Below the pieces are notes generated by a model that was not told the DNA's origin, did not search any database, and saw only the letters and a list, made by a program, of their open reading frames with translations. From an uncultured Eubacterium sp. (GTDB lineage Bacteria > Bacillota > Clostridia > Lachnospirales > Lachnospiraceae), in NCBI GenBank assembly GCA_910584345.1, contig CAJTZX010000031.1, positions 1 to 47,020 of the forward strand: a DNA stretch of 47,020 nucleotides, given 5' to 3'. Position 1 is the first letter of the stretch. Each line of letters begins with the position of its first letter. Positions 32,571-41,566 of the stretch are shown one piece after another. The position numbers were made by a program, and so were the translations under genes.

Positions 32571-33454
32571 TGAGTAATCTGCTGTTAAATGATAAATTTA
32601 TCAGGCAGCGGAGTGAAGAGCTTCAGATTCCTTATGAAAATCTTTTTGTAGCATCTGTGTTGGAGGAAATTGTTCAAAAAATTTCAAATTCAGACTATGC
32701 TCAAAATTTTTGGATGAAAAACAGTGAGAATCTAAATTTGGAAAATTACAGAAAGAAAGTAGATTTGAGTCTTTCTTTTTATGTAAAAGATTCAAATCAA
32801 TTTCATTATAAAAAAGCTGATATAGGAAAATTGTTTGCTGAACTTTTTCGAAATTACAAGAAGGAAGCGATTTATTGGAACTATCATATAACAACGGATT
32901 TGAATAAGATCTATATTGATGTAGTAGCAACACTTTCTTCTCTAAAAGTACCGGTCAAAATAAAGCTAGAACCTGTAATACAAGAAAATTTGACGGCTTA
33001 TAGTAAAGATATACAATTATTTTCTAACAATAATCAAAAAATCAAAATATATTGCTATCCAAGTGAATATGTAATTACAGAAAAATTTTTAGAGATTATA
33101 AAAAAGTTAGAATTGTTAAATGATATGTCATGTTATCTGGCTATTTACGAAATATTGAAAAAAGACATCTTATCTGGCAGAAGGGTCTGGGAGCTTTTAC
33201 AGGAAGGGTGCGCGAAAGAAAAAATTGCAATTGATGAAAAAAGATTTCAGCTTTTGTTATCCTATCGGACAAGTAAATACATGGAAAAAAAATGGAAAGC
33301 ATGTTTGAGGCATGAAAAAAGAAAGCAACCACAATGGAATGCTGTGCTGGATGTTATGGAACAGTTTTTTGGAGTTATTTGGGATCATATGTGTCGTAAT
33401 GTTGTATATCTTGGCGATTGGATGCCGGAGCTTGGAAGATACATTGATTCATAA
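32570..33454 (+). CDS. AbiEii-like partner protein with degenerate nucleotidyltransferase motifs
   Basis: This 294-aa protein is in the position of AbiEii toxin and retains its framework: LFVASVLEEIVQKISNSDYAQNFWMK (25-50) aligns by eye with the region before the toxin catalytic motif, IDVVATLS (116-123) with the third-motif strand, and SEYVITEKFLEIIKK (165-179) with the conserved E-x-x-x-x-EK-x segment. However, the expected GG/GS is NS (51-52) and the expected D-x-D is D65-L-S67. The enzyme is therefore likely inactive or altered. It starts at ATG 32570 overlapping the antitoxin stop. Confidence 0.68.
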   Translation: MSNLLLNDKFIRQRSEELQIPYENLFVASVLEEIVQKISNSDYAQNFWMKNSENLNLENYRKKVDLSLSFYVKDSNQFHYKKADIGKLFAELFRNYKKEAIYWNYHITTDLNKIYIDVVATLSSLKVPVKIKLEPVIQENLTAYSKDIQLFSNNNQKIKIYCYPSEYVITEKFLEIIKKLELLNDMSCYLAIYEILKKDILSGRRVWELLQEGCAKEKIAIDEKRFQLLLSYRTSKYMEKKWKACLRHEKRKQPQWNAVLDVMEQFFGVIWDHMCRNVVYLGDWMPELGRYIDS

Positions 33455-33470
33455 ATAGAGAAAATGAGGA

Positions 33471-34949
33471 ATGATGGAGAAACAGGTATTAGATTATAAA
33501 AAATATAGCAGTTTATACGAACGTTTAGCAGCTTACGGTAAATCAGATTATTATCCGTTTCATATGCCAGGTCATAAACGTGTAGAATTAAATTTTGCAA
33601 ATCCATATCAGATAGATGTGACAGAGATTGAAGGATTTGATAATTTGTATCACTCTGAAGAGATTTTACTTCATGCTCAAACACGGTTAGCAAATATTTA
33701 TCACAGTAAAAAATCATATTATTTGATTAATGGCAGTACATGTGGAATATTGAGCGCAATAGGAGCGTTTGTAAAAGCAAATGATGAAGTAATTATAGCA
33801 AGAAATTGTCATAAATCAGTATATCATGCGGTAAAATTATTCAAATTGAAAACACATTATATTTATCCGCAATTTATGGAATGTGGAATCCAGGGTAAAA
33901 TAATTCCAGAACAATTAGAAGAAATACTGAAAGAAAATGAAAATATGAAACTAGTAGTAATAACATCGCCAACTTATGATGGAATTGTATCTGATATTCA
34001 GAATTTAGCAGAAATAGCACATAAATATCATGCAAATTTAATCATTGATGAAGCGCATGGAGCACATTTTTCTTTGAGTCATTATTTCCCCGAATCTTCT
34101 ATTCGTCAGGGGGCAGATATAGTTATTCATAGTCTGCATAAGACATTGCCAAGTTTTACCCAGACAGCAGCTATGCATGTGTCAAGTGAAAGAGTGGATG
34201 AAAAAAGATTAGAAGAGATGCTTGAAATTTTTCAAACCAGTTCACCATCTTATTTACTTATGGCTGGGATTGACCGTTGTATTGGAATTATTGAGAGATC
34301 AGGAAAACAATTATTTGATAAATATCAGGAGAAATTAAAACAATTTTATTTGGCATGTGAGAATCTAAAACATCTGCACGTATTAACCGAAAAAGATTAT
34401 GAATTGTATGAAGTTCCTGCTGTGGATTATGGAAAGATATTAATACAAACGTGTAATACAAGTATGGATGGAAAAAAGCTATATCATCTTTTATTAGATA
34501 AGTATCATTTGCAGATGGAAATGTATTCCTACCAATATGTACTGGCTATGACAAGTATTATGGATACACAAGAAGGATTTGACCGATTATTTTGGGCTTT
34601 ATTAGAAATTGACCGTGGGTTGGATTTTACGCAAAATGAAAAGAGAGATTTTGGAGAAAGTGATAATGATATTAGATTTTTTTTAAATAAAGTTTATGCA
34701 AAGAGAGAAAAAGTAATGGAAATTTCAGATACGGAACATTATAATATAGAAGAAACACAGTTGAATTGCTGTGTTGGAAAAATTTGTGCTGAATATATTT
34801 ATTTATATCCTCCAGGGATTCCAATGATCGTACCGGGAGAAAAGATATCTGATGATTTTATAGAGATATTAAAAAAGTGTAAGAGAATGGGACTCAATAT
34901 TCAGGGATTACAGGATCGTGAGTGCCGGAAAATTCTTACTGTTGCATAG
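33471..34949 (+). CDS. Orn/Lys/Arg decarboxylase family PLP enzyme (YaaO-like)
   Basis: This 492-aa enzyme belongs to fold-type I PLP decarboxylases: PFHMPGHKR (29-37), NGSTCGILSAIGAF (87-100), DEAHGAH (193-199) and the PLP-binding HSLHKTLPSFTQ (220-231, Lys224). The short form lacks the N-terminal wing domain of E. coli inducible decarboxylases, like B. subtilis YaaO and SpeA. Substrate (arginine, lysine or ornithine) cannot be decided. The ATG at 33471 or 33474 follows GAGGA with tight spacing. It heads the yaaR-holB-yaaT cluster, as yaaO does in B. subtilis. Confidence 0.88.
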   Translation: MMEKQVLDYKKYSSLYERLAAYGKSDYYPFHMPGHKRVELNFANPYQIDVTEIEGFDNLYHSEEILLHAQTRLANIYHSKKSYYLINGSTCGILSAIGAFVKANDEVIIARNCHKSVYHAVKLFKLKTHYIYPQFMECGIQGKIIPEQLEEILKENENMKLVVITSPTYDGIVSDIQNLAEIAHKYHANLIIDEAHGAHFSLSHYFPESSIRQGADIVIHSLHKTLPSFTQTAAMHVSSERVDEKRLEEMLEIFQTSSPSYLLMAGIDRCIGIIERSGKQLFDKYQEKLKQFYLACENLKHLHVLTEKDYELYEVPAVDYGKILIQTCNTSMDGKKLYHLLLDKYHLQMEMYSYQYVLAMTSIMDTQEGFDRLFWALLEIDRGLDFTQNEKRDFGESDNDIRFFLNKVYAKREKVMEISDTEHYNIEETQLNCCVGKICAEYIYLYPPGIPMIVPGEKISDDFIEILKKCKRMGLNIQGLQDRECRKILTVA

Positions 34950-35039
34950 TGATAGAAAGTTCAGTTATATTAATAGAGAAAGAAGCGCTACTATTCCAAA
35001 ATAGTTATGATGAAATGGCTATAGGAAAGGTATAAATAT

Positions 35040-35480
35040 ATGGATATTAAAGTAAATCAAATGTCTGCAGTAATACCGACAGAAGGAACAGCACCAACAG
35101 AAAATGCAGGGGATGGTTTTAAGTTTGCATTAACAAGTGCGATCGGAGATGCAGATCTTCAGCAGCAAATAGAAGCTATGCTGAAAGATATTACAAAACA
35201 GGGCGAATTGATTGCCCGGCATATGGATATCCGAGATATGAAAAAGTATCGCGGAAAGATTAAAGAATTTTTGAATGAGATTGTAAATCGTTCTCATAAA
35301 TTTTCAAGAGAAAATTTTTTAGACCGTAAAGGCAGACACCGTGTTTATGGAATTATACGCCTTGTAGATAGTAATCTGGATGAACTTGCGCAGGAGTTGT
35401 GTGAGGAAGAAAAAGATCATATTAAGATTTTAAGTAAGATCGGAGAGATTACAGGTTTGTTGCTTGACATTTTTACATGA
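35040..35480 (+). CDS. yaaR: YaaR family protein (DUF327)
   Basis: This 146-aa helical protein has the family features: a disordered start, then LKDITKQGELIARHMDIRDMKKYRGKIKEFL and FSRENFLDRKGRHRVYGIIRLVDSNLDELA. Function unknown. AGGAAAGG precedes the ATG. It sits between the decarboxylase gene and holB as in B. subtilis, and its stop lies 22 bp before the preferred holB start. Confidence 0.92.
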   Translation: MDIKVNQMSAVIPTEGTAPTENAGDGFKFALTSAIGDADLQQQIEAMLKDITKQGELIARHMDIRDMKKYRGKIKEFLNEIVNRSHKFSRENFLDRKGRHRVYGIIRLVDSNLDELAQELCEEEKDHIKILSKIGEITGLLLDIFT

Positions 35481-35502
35481 AGAAATTGGAAGGGGTGTTG
35501 CT

Positions 35503-36492
35503 ATGGCTGGCTTTAGAGACATTATAGGACATAAACAGATTATTGAGCATTTTCAAAACGCCATCAAACTAGATAAAGTATCACATGCATATATATTGAA
35601 CGGACCGGATCTGTCAGGAAAAAAGATGTTGGCAGAGGCATTTGCTATGGCTCTTCAGTGTGAAAAGAAAGGGATCGAGGGGTGTATGGAATGTCATTCC
35701 TGTAAACAGGCAATGAACCATAATCAGCCGGATATTCGATATATCGTTCATGAAAAACCAAATACAATATCTGTTGATGATATCCGTAAACAAATCAATC
35801 AGGATATTGTGATAAAGCCATATGCAAATCCTTATAAAATCTATATTGTAGATGAGGCTGAAAAGATGAATCCTCAGGCTCAAAATGCATTATTAAAAAC
35901 GATTGAGGAACCACCAGCTTATGCGGTAATTCTTTTGCTAACCACCAACGCAGATTTATTTCTTCCAACGATATTATCTCGATGCATTTGTTTTCATTTC
36001 AAGCCTGCTGCAAATGAAAATGTACGTAGTTATTTAATGAAATGTTTACAAGTGCCTGACTATCAGGCAGATATTTGTACGGCATTTGCGCAGGGAAATG
36101 TCGGAAAAGCAATGAAACTGGCTGGATCTGAAGATTTTCAAGATTTAAAAGATTCTGCAGTACAGTTGATGAAGAGAATTAAGGATATTGATATTTATGA
36201 AATGGGAGAAGCCGTTAAACAGATCAATGAGTATAAAATGTCAATTAATGATTATTTTGATATTATGATGGTATGGTATCGAGATGTGTTAATGTATAAA
36301 GCAACGATGGATATTAATGGATTAATCTTTAAAGAACAGATCTATGATATCAAAAAACAGGCAAGCAGAAGCTCTTATCATGGTATTCAAGAAATATTAA
36401 AAGCTTTGGAAAAAGCAAAGATTAGATTAAATGCAAATGTAAATTTTGATATTGTAATAGAATTATTATTGCTGACAATGAAGGAGAATTAA
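35503..36492 (+). CDS. holB: DNA polymerase III subunit delta'
   Basis: This 329-aa AAA+ clamp-loader subunit has a degenerate P-loop region GPDLSGKK (34-41), a four-cysteine zinc module (C53, C61, C64, C67), the sensor/Walker B-like YIVDEAEKMNPQAQNALLKTIEEPP and the SRC motif in LSRCICFHF. It works with DnaX and HolA to load the beta clamp. The open frame starts at 35464, but the ATG at 35503 has GGAAGGGG at good spacing and begins the conserved AGFRDIIGHKQI. Confidence 0.94.
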   Translation: MAGFRDIIGHKQIIEHFQNAIKLDKVSHAYILNGPDLSGKKMLAEAFAMALQCEKKGIEGCMECHSCKQAMNHNQPDIRYIVHEKPNTISVDDIRKQINQDIVIKPYANPYKIYIVDEAEKMNPQAQNALLKTIEEPPAYAVILLLTTNADLFLPTILSRCICFHFKPAANENVRSYLMKCLQVPDYQADICTAFAQGNVGKAMKLAGSEDFQDLKDSAVQLMKRIKDIDIYEMGEAVKQINEYKMSINDYFDIMMVWYRDVLMYKATMDINGLIFKEQIYDIKKQASRSSYHGIQEILKALEKAKIRLNANVNFDIVIELLLLTMKEN

Positions 36493-36497
36493 GTTTT

Positions 36498-37403
36498 ATG
36501 ACGAAAATCGTAGGAGTCAGATTTCGTAATGCAGGAAAGATTTATTATTTTGATCCTATAGATATGGAGATGGAAACAGGAACACATGTAATAGTAGAAA
36601 CTGCTCGCGGTGTAGAATTTGGAACGGTGATGATTGCTCCGAAAGATGTGGAAGACGATAAGGTAACGCAGCCGTTGAAACCAGTGATTCGCATTGCAAC
36701 GGAAGCAGACGAAAAACAGCAGCAAAAAAATAGAGAAAAGCAAGAAGGTGCTTACAAAATATGCCAGGAAAAAATTGAAAAGCATGGGCTGGAAATGAAG
36801 CTTGTGCAGGCAGAATATACGTTTGATAATAATAAATTATTGTTTTATTTTACTGCAGATGGAAGAATTGATTTTAGAGAATTGGTAAAAGATTTGGCAT
36901 CTGTATTTCGTACCAGAATTGAGCTGCGTCAAATTGGTGTGAGAGATGAAACAAAAATTTTAGGAGGTATTGGAATTTGTGGCAGACAACTATGCTGTTC
37001 AACCTATTTATCTGAATTTGTTCCAGTATCTATAAAAATGGCAAAAGAACAGAATTTGTCACTAAATCCTACAAAGATATCAGGAGTCTGTGGAAGATTA
37101 ATGTGCTGTTTGAAAAATGAACAGGAAACGTATGAATATTTAAATAGTACACTTCCAGAGATTAATGAATACGTAACAACAAAAGATGGATTAAGAGGAG
37201 AAGTACAAAGTGTCAGTGTATTGCGTCAGCTTGTAAAGGTGAAAGTGGATGTAAATGGTGAAAAGGAACTGCGAGAATATAAGGTAACCGATTTAAAATT
37301 TAAACAAAAGAAACATAAGGTAAAGGTATCTGCTGAAGAAATTAAGAAGCTGTCAGTATTGGAAGATAGGGAAGGAAAATCAAAATTAGATGATACAAAA
37401 TAA
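36498..37403 (+). CDS. ricT: PSP1-domain protein RicT (YaaT)
   Basis: This 301-aa protein has the PSP1 domain with RFRNAGKIYYFDP at the start and the conserved cysteines in GICGRQLCCSTYL and GVCGRLMCCLKNE. In B. subtilis RicT joins RicA and RicF in a complex with iron-sulfur clusters that affects RNase Y-dependent mRNA maturation and sporulation. A charged Lys/Glu C-terminal tail follows. It starts 5 bp after holB and overlaps the next gene by 14 nt, so all are co-transcribed. Confidence 0.94.
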   Translation: MTKIVGVRFRNAGKIYYFDPIDMEMETGTHVIVETARGVEFGTVMIAPKDVEDDKVTQPLKPVIRIATEADEKQQQKNREKQEGAYKICQEKIEKHGLEMKLVQAEYTFDNNKLLFYFTADGRIDFRELVKDLASVFRTRIELRQIGVRDETKILGGIGICGRQLCCSTYLSEFVPVSIKMAKEQNLSLNPTKISGVCGRLMCCLKNEQETYEYLNSTLPEINEYVTTKDGLRGEVQSVSVLRQLVKVKVDVNGEKELREYKVTDLKFKQKKHKVKVSAEEIKKLSVLEDREGKSKLDDTK

Positions 37404-38130
37404 TCTCCGAAAAGGAGAACGTATAGATGAACTTCAGAGAAATGGTTATTTGATTATACAAAATCCGAAGAGGTTTTGTTTTGGAATGGATGCAGTATTG
37501 CTATCAGGATTTGCAAATGTGAAAAGTAAGGAACGAGTGTTAGATTTAGGAACCGGAACAGGCATTATACCGATTTTATTGGAAGCAAAGACAAAAGGAG
37601 AGCACTTTACAGGGCTGGAAATACAGCCTGAAAGTGCTGACATGGCAAGAAGAAGTGTGGAACTAAACCATTTGGAATTGAAAATAGATATTGTGACTGG
37701 AGATATTAAAGATGCTTCCAAACATTTTGGAGCATCTTCTTTTGATGTAATTACAACAAATCCACCATATATGATTGGAAACCACGGTCTACAGAATTTA
37801 CAGGATGCAAAAACGATAGCACGTCATGAGATTTTGTGTACATTGGAGGATATATTAAGGGAAAGCGCAAAGATATTACACCCGAAAGGACGGTTTTACA
37901 TGGTACATCGTCCGTTTCGTTTGTCAGAAATTTTATGTTTGATGACAAAATATGGGATTGAACCTAAACGAATGAAACTGGTATATCCATTTATTGATCG
38001 AGAACCAAATATGGTTTTGATTGAAGGATTGCGTAATGGAAAACCGAGACTAACAGTAGAAAAACCATTGATTGTTTATCAGTCTGATGGAAAGTATACT
38101 GATGAGATATATGAGATTTATGGGTATTAA
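37390..38130 (+). CDS. yabB: tRNA1(Val) (adenine37-N6)-methyltransferase family protein
   Basis: This 246-aa SAM-dependent methyltransferase has the ERIDELQRNGYLIIQNPKRFCFGMDAVLLS start of the YabB/YfiC group, motif I LDLGTGTGIIPILL and the catalytic NPPYM of N6-adenine methyltransferases. E. coli YfiC (TrmN6) modifies A37 of tRNA-Val1; the substrate here is inferred. The ATG lies inside the end of ricT. The following 279 bp before rsmI hold no gene that I can see. Confidence 0.88.
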   Translation: MIQNNLRKGERIDELQRNGYLIIQNPKRFCFGMDAVLLSGFANVKSKERVLDLGTGTGIIPILLEAKTKGEHFTGLEIQPESADMARRSVELNHLELKIDIVTGDIKDASKHFGASSFDVITTNPPYMIGNHGLQNLQDAKTIARHEILCTLEDILRESAKILHPKGRFYMVHRPFRLSEILCLMTKYGIEPKRMKLVYPFIDREPNMVLIEGLRNGKPRLTVEKPLIVYQSDGKYTDEIYEIYGY

Positions 38131-38409
38131 ATCTAAAATTAATTATATAAATTATCTCTGAATAGAAAAGATTATAGCATCTGAAGTATGAAATTTCAAG
38201 GTATCTTTCATTAACAAAAAAGAATCATGCATATTTTTACTGCTTATTAGAATGTAATCATGTTAATAAAAGCAGAAAAATGAAATAATAGTTTTAAGAC
38301 AAATATTAAAATATGTATATTTGATGGAGTTGTGTGGTTGGTAATAATAGGATTGGTTTTAAACGAAATGAAAATTAAATGTTATTAAATCAAGTAAGAA
38401 GGAGAAATT

Positions 38410-39249
38410 ATGTCTGGAAAATTGTATTTATGTGCTACTCCTATTGGAAATTTGGAAGACATTACATTGCGTGTATTGCATACTTTAAAAAATGTAGATT
38501 TAATTGCTGCAGAAGATACGAGAAATTCAATAAAATTGCTCAATCACTTTGATATTAAAGTTCCTATGACAAGTTATCATGAATTTAATAAAATAGACAA
38601 AGCATACCAACTGATTGAAAAGCTGCAGGAAGGGCAAAATATTGCTTATATTACAGATGCAGGAACACCAGGCATTTCTGATCCGGGGGAAGAGTTAGTG
38701 AAACTGTGCTATGAAGCAGGAATACAAGTAATTTCGCTGCCCGGAGCGTCAGCATGTGTAACGGCTCTGACAGTATCGGGTCTTGCAACAAGAAGATTTG
38801 CATTTGAAGCATTTTTACCGCGGGATAAAAAGAAACGCGGAATTGTATTAGAAGAACTGAAGACAGAAACACGTACAATTATTATTTATGAGGCACCACA
38901 TCATCTGTTACATACATTAGAAGAGTTGTATCAGACTTTGGGAAATCGAAGAGTGTCTGTGTGCCGGGAACTTACGAAGAAATATGAAGAAGTATTGCGG
39001 TCTACAATTGCCGATGTGACATCATTTTATAAGAATGAACAGCCTCGTGGAGAATATGTAATAGTGATCGAAGGAAAATCTCATATGGATATTGAAAAAG
39101 AAAGCAGAGAAGGATGGATGGAAATGAATTTGAGAGAGCATATGAATCTTTATGAATCAGAAGGCTTTTCAAAAAAAGAGGCTATGAAAATGGTGGCAAA
39201 AGATCGGGGAATTTCTAAAAGGGATATCTATCAGCAGTTGTTAAAATAG
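38410..39249 (+). CDS. rsmI: 16S rRNA (cytidine1402-2'-O)-methyltransferase
   Basis: This 279-aa tetrapyrrole-methylase-fold enzyme starts LYLCATPIGNLEDITLRVL and contains AEDTRNSIKLLNHF, ITDAGTPGISDPGEELV and LPGASACVTALTVSG, all diagnostic. It adds the ribose methyl at C1402 of 16S rRNA. The C-terminal region contains GFSKKEAMKMVAKDRGISKRDIYQQLL. AAGGAGA precedes the ATG. Confidence 0.96.
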   Translation: MSGKLYLCATPIGNLEDITLRVLHTLKNVDLIAAEDTRNSIKLLNHFDIKVPMTSYHEFNKIDKAYQLIEKLQEGQNIAYITDAGTPGISDPGEELVKLCYEAGIQVISLPGASACVTALTVSGLATRRFAFEAFLPRDKKKRGIVLEELKTETRTIIIYEAPHHLLHTLEELYQTLGNRRVSVCRELTKKYEEVLRSTIADVTSFYKNEQPRGEYVIVIEGKSHMDIEKESREGWMEMNLREHMNLYESEGFSKKEAMKMVAKDRGISKRDIYQQLLK

Positions 39250-39267
39250 ATTTGTATATCATTATGG

Positions 39268-39306
39268 GGCTGTTGTCTAAGCAAAATGCAGCTTAGTGCA
39301 ACAGCC
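39268..39306. terminator. Long hairpin after rsmI
   Basis: GGCTGTTG plus CTAAGC (39268-39282) pairs with GCTTAG plus CAACAGCC (39291-39306), interrupted by a small internal bulge. There is no clear T-run on either side, so it could be a terminator, an mRNA-stabilising hairpin or a dispersed repeat. It lies between convergent rsmI and the DUF885 gene. Confidence 0.55.
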
Positions 39307-39368
39307 TTCTGATATGAGCAGCAATTACTGTTCTGACGATTATGTGATGATTAAAAGCAGAATATGAA

Positions 39369-41255
39369 TTAGCTGTAACTTGCCGCTTTATAATATTTAA
39401 CAAAGTATTTTTCAAGTATATAAAATGGTGCAGAGCCCATATTTAGCAAGGCTGTATGAAACATCAGCTCTGAATAATCGTTACCGTAATATTGTTTTGC
39501 CTGATCTTTTAGCTCAAGGAATTCCAGATATCCAATATAGTATTTTAAATAGTTTGCAGGATTTTCGATGATTGCCTGATATATTTTGGATACTACCGAT
39601 GTTTGTGTAATTCCATATTTACCAAGGAAGTCAACGGTATCTGCCAATGACCAGCCATCGTAGTGAACACCCATATCGATGGTTGCATACAGGCTAAGTG
39701 TAGCGTCTTGATTTAACATGAATGCTTTTGCAATTGTTTCATCCAGCCCTGCATAGTTATAAGAGAGCATTTCCACATAGGTAGCCCATCCTTCGGTATA
39801 GCCTCCATGATAAAGGATATACCGAAGGGGTGAAAGTTGTTTGGAGTAGGAATATATGGTTTGGTATAGGTGTCCGGGATAGCCTTCATGGGCTAAAGTA
39901 GTAAATAATTCAATCTCATCATAATTATTACCTGGATTGATATAAATACAGTTTTTCGTATATTGATCGATAGGGGCTGTCAGGTAAAATGCAGGTGATA
40001 AAAAGTCTTGCAGTTTTTCATTTACATTTTTTACAATATAATCGGCTTTAGGTGCACCTGGGAAAACATTTTTAATTTGTGTTTTTAAATGTTCAATCAT
40101 ATCTTCAGGTGTTTGGTAAGGAAGCAAATGGTTAGATGTATTGAAATACAAATTTGTTGAATTATTTTGCCGCTTTTGACTTGGAGAAAAAGTATTTTTA
40201 AGGATTCCTTCAGTAATATGATTTAATTCAGATAAATTTTTGTCACGTCGTTCTTCTGTCAGTTTTTGAAGTTCTGGAATACTGCGGGCAGATCCAGTTG
40301 TAGACTTTACGAGCAGTTCATAATATTTTTTTCCATCTTGAAAGTGACACAAGCCCTGAGGATTTTTCCCTTCTTTTTTAAGCGCTTTTAATACCGCAAT
40401 CAGATTGTGATAGGCAGGATAAACGTGATCCTGCAAAATTTCATGGTTTTGTGCTATGTATTCTTTTTTTTCTGCTTTTTTTAATCCTTTTATCTGTTCC
40501 AGACGTTCTTTAAAAGTAGTTTCCCAAAAAGAATTTTTTGAATTTTCCGGAAGAAACGCATGACACTGTTTTATTAAATTGTCTACGGCTGTTTCATTCA
40601 TAAACAGTCCGCGTTTTGCTTTTTCCTTTTCATAAGAACATATTTGTTGAAAAAGTGTGTCAAATTGCGACAATAGTGTCAAGTATTCTTCAACATCTTT
40701 TACTGTATGGAAACTGTATTCCGCAAGCAAAATCGGATATTCGGCCTGTACGCCTCCGGTGGAACTAAGAAGTTCATCATAATAGTAATATGGTGCAAGC
40801 TCTAGTTTTCTGGAGATTGAATCATCCAGAATGTCATAAGTCAGCTGATCGGCGAGAGACATTGCGGATGGATCAAATTGATGCAGTTCATGCTGCATAT
40901 TCTCCAAGGAAGCTAATTGGGAGGATTCAAATTTTGTAGATATTTCTCCAAAGGTGACTGCATATTGTGGTATTTCTGCTGAAGAAGGATCGGCAAGTGT
41001 ATAATGCAGATTTAAAGTGTTTGCGGTTATTTGTGCCTGGAATATTTTTTTTAAATAGGACTGAAATGCCGATGCTTGATTTTTTGTTTCTGATGTCTGT
41101 GTAATTGCATCAGAAGAAACGGTATGTATGGAAGCATCTTTTAGCTGATAAAGGCTAATTACAAGCAGAAGGCCACAAAGTGCATAAATAGGAAAAAGTA
41201 ATGAGGAAGGAAGTTTCTTCTTATCTGTTTTTTTAGGAATAGGGATATGCTTCAT
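39369..41255 (-). CDS. DUF885 family metallopeptidase-like exported protein
   Basis: This 628-aa protein has an N-terminal membrane anchor (about residues 17-38, SLLFPIYALCGLLLVISLY) and an extracytoplasmic DUF885 domain. Near residue 456 it carries HEGYPGH, the zinc-binding HExxxxH-like motif of the family, followed by GGYTEGWATYVE. Family members are usually annotated as uncharacterised peptidases. It begins with ATG behind GAGG and is convergent with rsmI. Substrate unknown; likely acts at the cell surface. Confidence 0.85.
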   Translation of the reverse strand: MKHIPIPKKTDKKKLPSSLLFPIYALCGLLLVISLYQLKDASIHTVSSDAITQTSETKNQASAFQSYLKKIFQAQITANTLNLHYTLADPSSAEIPQYAVTFGEISTKFESSQLASLENMQHELHQFDPSAMSLADQLTYDILDDSISRKLELAPYYYYDELLSSTGGVQAEYPILLAEYSFHTVKDVEEYLTLLSQFDTLFQQICSYEKEKAKRGLFMNETAVDNLIKQCHAFLPENSKNSFWETTFKERLEQIKGLKKAEKKEYIAQNHEILQDHVYPAYHNLIAVLKALKKEGKNPQGLCHFQDGKKYYELLVKSTTGSARSIPELQKLTEERRDKNLSELNHITEGILKNTFSPSQKRQNNSTNLYFNTSNHLLPYQTPEDMIEHLKTQIKNVFPGAPKADYIVKNVNEKLQDFLSPAFYLTAPIDQYTKNCIYINPGNNYDEIELFTTLAHEGYPGHLYQTIYSYSKQLSPLRYILYHGGYTEGWATYVEMLSYNYAGLDETIAKAFMLNQDATLSLYATIDMGVHYDGWSLADTVDFLGKYGITQTSVVSKIYQAIIENPANYLKYYIGYLEFLELKDQAKQYYGNDYSELMFHTALLNMGSAPFYILEKYFVKYYKAASYS

Positions 41256-41453
41256 GATACCTCATAGTAAATATTTATAAAATTTCCAGCCATAATATCT
41301 TTGAGGATAAAGTAATAGTTTCGTGTATAAGTATACCAATTATCATCAAGTGTGTGGATAACTTTTGGATATTTATAAGATATTTACTTTTATTAATCGT
41401 TTGTACCAGTATATGTTTGATAAAAGAAAATAGAACGCGCAGATAATTATGTC

Positions 41454-41500
41454 AGGAAAGAATACATTTAGGAAAGAATACATTTAGGAAAGAATACATT
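41454..41500. repeat. Three tandem 16-bp repeats
   Basis: AGGAAAGAATACATTT at 41454-41469 and 41470-41485, then a third copy lacking the final T at 41486-41500, followed by a partial AGGGAAA. Confidence 0.93.
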
Positions 41501-41547
41501 AGGGAAAAATCTGACAGAACTGTATTTTATAACAGTTCTGTCAGATT
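41500..41547 (-). terminator. Terminator of the GH13 gene
   Basis: A 16-bp perfect stem (41508-41523 with 41532-41547; arms AATCTGACAGAACTGT and its complement) with an 8-nt loop. On the minus strand the stem is followed by further T residues and CCC. It lies 20 bp past the stop of the gene ending at 41567. Confidence 0.88.
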
Positions 41548-41566
41548 AGAAATTCAGAGTTTGTTT

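Larger units (their letters stand above)
41256..41566. other. Intergenic region with tandem repeats and a DnaA box
   Basis: 311 bp between the DUF885 start and the end of the first glucosidase gene. It holds one perfect DnaA box on the plus strand (TGTGGATAA, 41353-41361), three 16-bp tandem repeats and the glucosidase terminator. I see no gene. Confidence 0.8.
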
